This document shows positions 1 to 3,913 of a stretch of DNA of 5,804 bases, one piece after another; position 1 is the stretch's first letter; each line of letters starts with the position of its first letter. Made by a program: the position numbers and the translations under genes. The notes below the pieces were generated by a model that searched no databases, was not told where the DNA came from, and saw only the letters and a program-made list of their open reading frames with translations. The DNA lies in contig CAZVLM010000033.1 in NCBI GenBank assembly GCA_964628065.1, positions 1 through 5,804 on the forward strand. The letters run 5' to 3'. This DNA is from CAIXMG01 sp964628065. GTDB taxonomy: Bacteria > Patescibacteriota > Minisyncoccia > Phycocordibacterales > UBA1006.

Positions 1-65
1 TCCTTACCGAGCAGGACAACCTTCGTGATGTGATCTTTTTCCCGATCATGCGACCAAAGGAGTAA
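1..65 (+). CDS. lysS: Lysyl-tRNA synthetase (class II), C-terminal end only
   Basis: Only the last 20 codons and the TAA stop are in the window, read from base 3. They encode LTEQDNLRDVIFFPIMRPKE. The pattern (S/D)-x-R-D-V-I-x-F-P-x-M-R-P at the extreme C-terminus is the end of class II lysyl-tRNA synthetases, next to motif 3 of the catalytic core. The enzyme charges tRNA-Lys with lysine in the cytosol using ATP. Class II AspRS ends in a related R-(D/E)-V-I-x-F-P pattern but usually continues differently, so LysRS is preferred and AspRS is the alternative. The methyltransferase follows 2 nt after the stop, so the two are almost certainly co-transcribed. Motif 3 itself and the rest of the protein lie outside the window. 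Confidence 0.72.
   Translation, partial: LTEQDNLRDVIFFPIMRPKE
56..62 (+). promoter_or_regulatory. Shine-Dalgarno site of the methyltransferase gene
   Basis: AAAGGAG lies 5 nt before the ATG at 68 and overlaps the last sense codons of the synthetase gene. It is a near-perfect anti-16S match at ideal spacing and supports the chosen start. It is notable because the other clear gene starts in this window lack such a site. Confidence 0.75.
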
Positions 66-67
66 TT

Positions 68-655
68 ATGTATTCTCCTCAGAGGCAAAATATTGATGAG
101 TTCATCAAGCACCAGGAACTGATCTTACCTGTTGTTCAAAACTACTTAAGTTTCAACAATCTCGATATAGGTTGTGGAAATGGAATTACAAGTGTTATTC
201 ATCATGAAAAACTCGGAATAAATCCAACACTTTGCGACGTCGTCGATATTCGCAGTGAAATGGCAAGACAATTTCCGTTCCAATTGATAACCGATGGAAA
301 TCTCCCATTTACGGATAGATTTTTCGGTTCAAGTTACTTGCAATACGTTCTTCACCATATTCCTTCTGATAAGGTATTAACACTGCTTAAGGAGGCCGGA
401 AGGGTTTCAGAAAGAGTCGTCATCGTTGAAGAAGTCAGAACGGATAACACAGATCTTTCAGTGGCACTTGATTTTGATTATAAAGTAAACGAGATGATTC
501 ATCCCAATATTCATATGCAGGTGTATCAATACTTTTCTATGGAAGAAATTGTTGGAATATTGCATAGCATCGGAAGACGTGAAATATATACTTTTAATAT
601 ATCAAGCGGTACTGAAGAAAATGGTTGGATTGATACTTGGGCGATAATTGCTTAA
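68..655 (+). CDS. Class I SAM-dependent methyltransferase
   Basis: This is a 195-residue cytosolic protein with a Rossmann-type methyltransferase fold (Methyltransf_11/25-like). Motif I is LDIGCGNG at residues 32-39, the glycine-rich loop that binds S-adenosylmethionine. Acidic residues D57 and D60 lie at the end of strand 2, where the ribose hydroxyls are normally bound. DGNLPF (76-81) followed by YLQYVLHHIP (90-99) matches the adenine-binding and motif IV region of small-molecule and rRNA-type enzymes, and VVIVEEV (117-123) is the next core strand. No substrate-binding domain is fused, so the methyl acceptor cannot be predicted. The ATG is supported by AAAGGAG 5 nt upstream and by the 2-nt gap to the synthetase stop. 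Hand-counted GC of part of the gene (121-300) is about 37%, below dnaB (about 46% in a sample), which may mean recent acquisition. Family assignment is strong; substrate and gene name are unknown. Confidence 0.85.
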   Translation: MYSPQRQNIDEFIKHQELILPVVQNYLSFNNLDIGCGNGITSVIHHEKLGINPTLCDVVDIRSEMARQFPFQLITDGNLPFTDRFFGSSYLQYVLHHIPSDKVLTLLKEAGRVSERVVIVEEVRTDNTDLSVALDFDYKVNEMIHPNIHMQVYQYFSMEEIVGILHSIGRREIYTFNISSGTEENGWIDTWAIIA

Positions 656-674
656 GTAGATTTCGATCAATACC

Positions 675-692
675 TGAATAAACCATTATTCA
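675..692 (+). repeat. Perfect AT-rich inverted repeat before the terminator
   Basis: TGAATAA and TTATTCA form a perfect 7-bp inverted repeat around the 4-nt loop ACCA. It directly abuts the terminator hairpin, sharing base 692. No T-run follows, so it is unlikely to terminate on its own. It could protect the 3' end or be a protein-binding palindrome. The function is not known. Confidence 0.5.
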
Positions 693-723
693 AACAGTCT
701 TTGTGAAAGCGGGGCTGTTTTTT
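692..723 (+). terminator. Intrinsic terminator of the lysS-methyltransferase unit
   Basis: AAACAG (692-697) pairs with CTGTTT (715-720), and an inner CTTT/AAAG stem (699-702, 706-709) closes around GTG. The outer arm runs into an unbroken T-run through 723. The hairpin is imperfect but is correctly placed 37 nt after the methyltransferase stop and ahead of the next promoter. Confidence 0.6.
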
Positions 724-774
724 ATCGTTAAAATTTTCTTAAGGCCGTTTTAAATAAAAAGTAATTTCTAGACT

Positions 775-801
775 TTGCAGTAATTTTTAAGTTGTTATAC
801 T
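775..801 (+). promoter_or_regulatory. Promoter of the 808 gene, extended -10, leaderless
   Basis: TTGCAG (775-780) is a plausible -35 and TATACT (796-801) the -10, separated by 15 bp. TG at 793-794 makes it an extended -10 (TGnTATACT). Taking the last -10 base as position -7, transcription would begin at 808, which is the A of the ATG. No Shine-Dalgarno sequence is present, so a leaderless mRNA is predicted. Confidence 0.6.
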
Positions 802-807
802 TCCGAC

Positions 808-1149
808 ATGCAATACGAACGAATCGAGAAACAACTTCATTTGCCGAATAAGACAACGGAGATCCAGCTTTTCGAAGCGGGGAAGCTTGGTGAGTTGTTT
901 GATGCGTATGTACCGCTTGTAGAATTTTTGCTGCAGGATTATGTATGCACAACGTCTGTAGCACGGACGAAACTTGAAGAGCAGGTGTATGATTCGTTGC
1001 TGATGGTTCTTCTTAAGTACAAGCGCAAAGGATGTCACTTGAAAAGCTATACGTTTACCGAATTTTTTGCCATGCTTATAGAAGATTCAATGAAAGAGTT
1101 TATGCAAGAAGGAGAAGTACTGTGTGTTGCTGATACAAAAATTCTTTAA
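808..1149 (+). CDS. Orphan small protein, faintly sigma region 2-like
   Basis: The 113-residue protein is not confidently recognised. It is soluble and helix-rich, with no membrane segment or signal peptide. Residues about 27-100 follow the spacing of sigma-70/ECF region 2: LFDAYVPLVEFLL near 30-42, then a helix around LEEQVYDSLLMVLLKY, then FTEFFAMLIEDSMKEFM. In ECF factors the matching pattern is a hydrophobic first helix, an AEDLxQxVF helix and a FxxWLxxIAxNxxxD helix. The hallmark acidic and Trp/Asn residues are only partly kept and there is no region 4 helix-turn-helix, so a functional sigma factor is doubtful. The resemblance may be only a generic helical bundle. The start is fixed by the extended -10 placing +1 on the ATG. 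Hand-counted GC for 841-960 is about 45%, like the dnaB backbone and unlike the following gene. It probably shares a transcript with the DUF3800-like gene. Confidence 0.7.
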   Translation: MQYERIEKQLHLPNKTTEIQLFEAGKLGELFDAYVPLVEFLLQDYVCTTSVARTKLEEQVYDSLLMVLLKYKRKGCHLKSYTFTEFFAMLIEDSMKEFMQEGEVLCVADTKIL

Positions 1150-1162
1150 TGACTCTAATAAT

Positions 1163-1513
1163 ATGATAACTATCTTTTTAGACGAGTCTGGAATTCATAA
1201 GGTAACAGGAAAATTCTGTGTAGTATTGATTTATATTCCAAATAATTCTCTCAATGAAGTCGATAGACAGATTACTGAGCATGAAAGAAAGATGAATATT
1301 AGGCCATTCCATTGGTCGGATCATAACTGGAATTTTCGTAGGAAATTTCTACATTGTATAACTACCATCAACTTCACAATGAAAATCTTCGTATCCGAAA
1401 ACCCATTTGAAGAATTAAAATATCAAAAAGCTATAAGAAATCTCCTGACAGAATCAGAACAGATTACTCTAGTGATAGACGGCAAGAAGTCGAATACTTA
1501 TAATTTTAGCTGA
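1163..1513 (+). CDS. DUF3800-like protein, truncated, possibly frameshifted
   Basis: The N-terminus MITIFLDESG (LDESG at residues 6-10) is the hallmark opening of DUF3800 proteins, a poorly characterised family with nuclease-like acidic motifs. A later strand, LVIDGKK (103-109), carries the second expected Asp. The product is only 116 residues, whereas the family as I recall it is about 200 or more and ends with an AD-L-x-AG-like segment. That segment is absent. The TGA at 1511-1513 is followed by a second open stretch in the +1 frame (1479-1565) encoding AEEFYKRIKHKISLIIYD, the kind of helix-strand expected next, so a one-base insertion (or two-base deletion) near 1480-1510 is likely. Even repaired, the gene stops at 1565, before the terminator. 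ATG 1163 is chosen because family members begin just before DESG. GTG 1124, with AAGGAG 9 nt upstream, is an alternative overlapping the preceding gene. GC is about 32% over 1141-1500, suggesting foreign origin and decay. Confidence 0.62.
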   Translation: MITIFLDESGIHKVTGKFCVVLIYIPNNSLNEVDRQITEHERKMNIRPFHWSDHNWNFRRKFLHCITTINFTMKIFVSENPFEELKYQKAIRNLLTESEQITLVIDGKKSNTYNFS

Positions 1514-1571
1514 AGAGTTCTATAAAAGAATCAAACATAAAATAAGTCTCATTATTTACGATTAAAAGCAC

Positions 1572-1595
1572 AAAGCACCCAAAGGGTGCTTTTTT
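1572..1595 (+). terminator. Strong intrinsic terminator, possibly bidirectional
   Basis: AAAGCACCC (1572-1580) and GGGTGCTTT (1584-1592) form a perfect 9-bp stem with an AAA loop, followed by T-rich sequence to 1595. This is the best terminator in the window for the + strand unit. On the - strand the stem is followed by TTTGTGCTTTT, so it may also stop the convergent recR transcript. Confidence 0.85.
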
Positions 1596-1652
1596 GGCCA
1601 GTAGGTTTAGCTAGCTTTTGAATGCTTTTCCACACAGGGAATTTGTCGCTAA

Positions 1653-1670
1653 TTACTTGTTATGAAGTAA
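1653..1670. repeat. Inverted repeat downstream of recR
   Basis: TTACTT and AAGTAA form a perfect 6-bp inverted repeat with a 6-nt loop (GTTATG on the + strand). It lies 11 nt past the recR stop on the - strand. It has no T-run and could be a 3'-end stabilising hairpin. Short AT-rich repeats of this size can also occur by chance. Confidence 0.35.
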
Positions 1671-1672
1671 GG

Positions 1673-1684
1673 ATAGCATGCTAT
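1673..1684. repeat. 12-bp perfect palindrome over the recR stop codon
   Basis: ATAGCATGCTAT is a perfect self-complementary 12-mer that contains the recR TAG stop (1681-1683 on the - strand). With no loop it is more likely a protein-binding site or a chance palindrome than a hairpin. The flanking AGGA/TCCT on the - strand extends the symmetry imperfectly. Confidence 0.35.
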
Positions 1685-2298
1685 TTCCTGTTCTGCAAGG
1701 CACTCGCAAGCGTATCCGCATCCGAATACTCGACTTCTGTTCCCGTAGAAAATCCACGGCCAAGTTGTGAGACTTTAAAATCAAATCGCTCCTGCAAAGG
1801 GGTGATTTTTTGTTTGATGAGGTCTGCGGTACGGTCTCCTTCAGGGTTTGCAGAAAGGGCAAAAATGATTTCTTTAAGGGTGGATCCACTTTCTTCAATG
1901 CGCTTCATAAGCTCCCGTGTTCGAATCGCCTGATCAAGGTCAGTATCGAGAATTGGTGCAAGTCCTCCCAACACGAAATATTTTCCGTGATATGCGAGGG
2001 ATTTTTCAATCGATTCAATGTCTACATCTTTTTCAACGATCATTAAAATACTATCATCACGACTGGTGTCCTTTGTAATCGGAGAATATTTTTCTGCGGG
2101 ATTTTCAGAATAAAAGTATTGGAAACTGATCGGATCGAGTTTAATATTCTTTTGCATATTTACAATCTGATTTGCAAGCTTGTTTGAAAAACTTGGATTC
2201 GATTGAATAATGAAATACGCAAAACGCCGAGCTTGTCGTCGGCCAATGCCTGGGAATTTCATGAATAAGTGCGCGAGTTCGTCGATAGGGTTCTGCAT
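1681..2298 (-). CDS. recR: Recombination mediator RecR, zinc-finger cysteines lost
   Basis: RecR loads RecA onto SSB-coated single-stranded DNA with RecF and/or RecO during gap repair. The 205-residue length is normal. The helix-hairpin-helix is at residues 15-31 (FPGIGRRQARRF). The Toprim core includes ILMIVEKDVDIESIEK (84-99), GKYFVLGGLAPILD (105-118) and ALSANPEGDRTADL (147-160). The C-terminal end LGRGFSTGTEVEYSDADTL (179-197) matches the family pattern (A/G)RGxPxGxELEYxDxxTL. The odd part is residues 54-80. The usual CPICSDPxRD becomes SPITKDTSRD (72-81), and the earlier CxxC is replaced by S58-x-x-Y61. The whole protein has no cysteine, so it cannot form the C4 zinc site. The flanking RDxSxLMIVE is intact, so the domain is remodelled rather than deleted. 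It starts 3 nt after dnaB without a Shine-Dalgarno sequence, suggesting translational coupling. It is probably functional. Confidence 0.93.
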   Translation of the reverse strand: MQNPIDELAHLFMKFPGIGRRQARRFAYFIIQSNPSFSNKLANQIVNMQKNIKLDPISFQYFYSENPAEKYSPITKDTSRDDSILMIVEKDVDIESIEKSLAYHGKYFVLGGLAPILDTDLDQAIRTRELMKRIEESGSTLKEIIFALSANPEGDRTADLIKQKITPLQERFDFKVSQLGRGFSTGTEVEYSDADTLASALQNRK

Positions 2299-2301
2299 AA
2301 G

Positions 2302-3762
2302 TTAGAAGTCGTCGTGGCCATTTGATGATCCAGAAGGTCCGTAATCATCCATCGTGTTTCTTTCCATGGTCATGAACGTTGTCTTGTTTCCATCGAAGAG
2401 GAGTTCTACTTCACCGGTAGCACCGTTTCGGTGCTTGGCAACAATAATTTTCTTGATGTTGGTGCGTTCGTCTTTCGGCTTATAGGCGTCTTCACTATGG
2501 ATGAACATTACAATATCCGCATCCTGCTCGATGGATCCTGAGTCTCGAAGGTCGGACAATCGCGGTTCACCTCCTCGGGATTCCACGGCACGTGAAAGCT
2601 GAGAAAGCGCAATGACTGGAACATCAAGTTCACGGGCAAGTCCCTTCAATGATCGAGAAATTTCACTGATCTGGTTTACCATCGAATCGTAGTTTTTGGT
2701 AGGTGACATGAGCTGGAGGTAGTCGATGATAATAAGTCCAAGTCCGTGCTCTGCCTTTAGTCGTCGAGCGGTCGATCGCATTTTAAGAACATTGTTTCCA
2801 GCCTGATCATCGATAAAGATTGGCGCCTGAGAAATCTCTTGCGCTTTTTCAATAACCAGCTGTAGTTCATCTTCAGACAAGTTATTACCTGTCTTAAGTT
2901 TCCACGAATCAACGCCGGAGTGCGATGACACGATACGATCAATAAGCGATTGCGCGGACATTTCCAGAGAGAAAATACCTACCGGAACTTTATGATTAAC
3001 GGCCGCATGCTTCGCAATGTTAAGAGCAATAGAGGTTTTACCTACCGCTGGACGCGCCGCAAGAATAATAAGGTCTGACTTGTGAAATCCTGAAAGAATT
3101 CGGTCGAGATCCTTAAATCCTGATGGAACTCCTTGGATTTCTCCTTTCTTATCAAAGACTTTAATATAGTGCTCAATAAGTCCAGGCATTACTTCCTTCG
3201 CGGATTCAAACTTTTTCGAGTTACCAATGTTTCCTGTGACTGACATTACGCGTTTTTCAGCAGCATCAACAATTTCCTCGATATCAGCTGATTCATTGAA
3301 GCCTGATTCCGCAATTTCATCTCCAGCTTGAATAAGGTTTCGAAGGGTGTGTTTTCGAGATACGAGACTTGCGTAATATTCAATGTTTGTCGAAGTTGGT
3401 ACATTTCCAACAAGCTCAGAAAGATAGGCTGGCCCTCCGATAGAATCAAGGTATCCTTGCTCGCGAAGTGTTGCGGTAAGTGAGATAAGGTCAATCGGTT
3501 CATTCTTTCTTCCAAGTTCAAGCATGCACTGATAAATAAGTCGATGCTTTTCTACATAGAATGAATCTTCATGGATAACATCCATGATTTCATTCAATCC
3601 CAAAGGCCGGAGCATGATTGATCCGATAAGCGCCATCTCGGCGTCGATGTTCTGAGGGGGAACACGAAGAGTTCGAAGCGGGCTTGGAATAGCCTGCGCA
3701 TTCATATCCTTGTAGTTTACCCACTTGCCATTGTTACGAGCCTGGTTTTTCTCATAAGCCAT
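2302..3762 (-). CDS. dnaB: Replicative DNA helicase DnaB
   Basis: The hexameric 5'-3' helicase unwinds DNA ahead of the replication fork and recruits primase. It is full length at 486 residues. The N-terminal all-helical domain begins at LRVPPQNIDAEMALIGSI (32-49), with the family hallmark PxNxxAE, and runs to about residue 140. A linker precedes the RecA-like C-terminal domain, which opens with GVPSGFKDLDRILSG (211-225). Walker A is ARPAVGKT (236-243), with Ala/Val where Ser/Met are common. The catalytic Glu is in FSLEM (E267), Walker B is LIIIDYLQLM (343-352), motif H4 Gln is in ALSQLSR (Q388), and KHRNG (443-447) carries the arginine finger R445. There is no intein. About 30 residues of basic/polar extension precede the conserved start. 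Met1 is preferred over Met20 because the -10 box sits 8 nt before Met1. The C-terminal tail is polar. recR follows 3 nt later in the same transcript. Confidence 0.97.
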   Translation of the reverse strand: MAYEKNQARNNGKWVNYKDMNAQAIPSPLRTLRVPPQNIDAEMALIGSIMLRPLGLNEIMDVIHEDSFYVEKHRLIYQCMLELGRKNEPIDLISLTATLREQGYLDSIGGPAYLSELVGNVPTSTNIEYYASLVSRKHTLRNLIQAGDEIAESGFNESADIEEIVDAAEKRVMSVTGNIGNSKKFESAKEVMPGLIEHYIKVFDKKGEIQGVPSGFKDLDRILSGFHKSDLIILAARPAVGKTSIALNIAKHAAVNHKVPVGIFSLEMSAQSLIDRIVSSHSGVDSWKLKTGNNLSEDELQLVIEKAQEISQAPIFIDDQAGNNVLKMRSTARRLKAEHGLGLIIIDYLQLMSPTKNYDSMVNQISEISRSLKGLARELDVPVIALSQLSRAVESRGGEPRLSDLRDSGSIEQDADIVMFIHSEDAYKPKDERTNIKKIIVAKHRNGATGEVELLFDGNKTTFMTMERNTMDDYGPSGSSNGHDDF

Positions 3763-3770
3763 ATGTTGCT

Positions 3771-3797
3771 ATTTTAGCACGATAAATTTTTTATCAA
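3771..3797 (-). promoter_or_regulatory. Proximal dnaB promoter, near-leaderless
   Basis: On the - strand TTGATA (3797-3792) and TAAAAT (3776-3771) are separated by 15 bp, with TGC just before the -10. The predicted +1 is near 3764, giving a leader of about 2 nt before the dnaB ATG. No Shine-Dalgarno sequence is present. The -35 box lies inside the inverted repeats at 3781-3816, so a protein bound there would block it. Confidence 0.6.
3781..3795. repeat. Inverted repeat GATAAA-TTT-TTTATC in the dnaB promoter
   Basis: GATAAA (3781-3786) and TTTATC (3790-3795) form a perfect 6-bp inverted repeat around TTT, inside the dnaB -35/-10 spacer. Its right arm is shared with the next inverted repeat, so the two structures exclude each other. 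It could be an operator half-site cluster or an accident of AT-rich sequence. Confidence 0.4.
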
Positions 3798-3816
3798 GAC
3801 TTCCCAAGTCTGATAA
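3791..3816. repeat. Bulged inverted repeat, candidate dnaB operator
   Basis: AGACTT (3797-3802) and AAGTCT (3806-3811) form a perfect stem around CCC, and TTATC (3791-3795) with GATAA (3812-3816) extends it by 5 bp after a single bulged A at 3796. It covers the -35 of the proximal dnaB promoter and would lie in the leader of a transcript from the upstream promoter. It has no T-run on either strand suited to strong termination. An operator or leader hairpin is inferred. Confidence 0.5.
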
Positions 3817-3841
3817 CGAGTGTATTTCGTGGGAGTTACGC

Positions 3842-3870
3842 AATAGAGTTATCAACTAAATCGTTGTCAA
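3842..3870 (-). promoter_or_regulatory. Possible distal dnaB promoter
   Basis: On the - strand there is a perfect consensus -35, TTGACA (3870-3865), a 17-bp spacer and TCTATT (3847-3842), which matches four of six -10 positions. The predicted start near 3835 would give a leader of about 73 nt that includes the inverted repeat at 3791-3816. The weak -10 keeps confidence low. Confidence 0.35.
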
Positions 3871-3895
3871 TATTCTTCGCTTTGTAGCCTTTGTT

Positions 3896-3904
3896 TGATA
3901 TACT
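3896..3904 (+). promoter_or_regulatory. Extended -10 promoter of the VirD4-like gene
   Basis: TGATATACT contains the extended -10 element TGn followed by TATACT (3899-3904), the same hexamer as the 808 promoter. No good -35 is visible at 16-18 bp, as is usual for extended -10 promoters. The predicted +1 is near 3911, about 3 nt before the ATG at 3914, and there is no Shine-Dalgarno sequence. Confidence 0.6.
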
Positions 3905-3913
3905 TATTTCAAT

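Noticed and set aside
728..1038. Open frames on the - strand opposite the 808 gene
   Set aside because: They overlap a gene with its own promoter and sensible codon use, and their products look like antisense translation.
1499..1525. TGA recoded as glycine (Absconditabacteria/Gracilibacteria code) extending the DUF3800-like gene
   Set aside because: Reading through the TGA at 1511-1513 meets a TAA only four codons later, and none of dnaB, recR, the methyltransferase or the VirD4-like gene contains an in-frame TGA.
1163..1565. Novel defence system or toxin-antitoxin pair formed by the 808 gene and the DUF3800-like gene
   Set aside because: The second gene is truncated and differs in base composition from the first, there is no antitoxin-like DNA-binding motif, and no other defence genes are nearby. 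Co-transcription alone is not enough.
1609..1616. AGCTAGCT as an insertion-sequence end or attachment site
   Set aside because: It is only 8 bp, with no matching terminal repeat, target duplication, transposase or integrase in the window.
1622..1933. Open frame on the + strand opposite recR
   Set aside because: It is antisense to the well-supported recR gene, its product resembles nothing I recognise, and it has no ribosome site.
3781..3870. Replication origin with DnaA boxes (several TTATC words near dnaB)
   Set aside because: Each TTATC word differs from TTATCCACA at two or more positions, there is no dnaA or dnaN nearby, and no AT-rich unwinding repeats are evident. An operator reading fits better.
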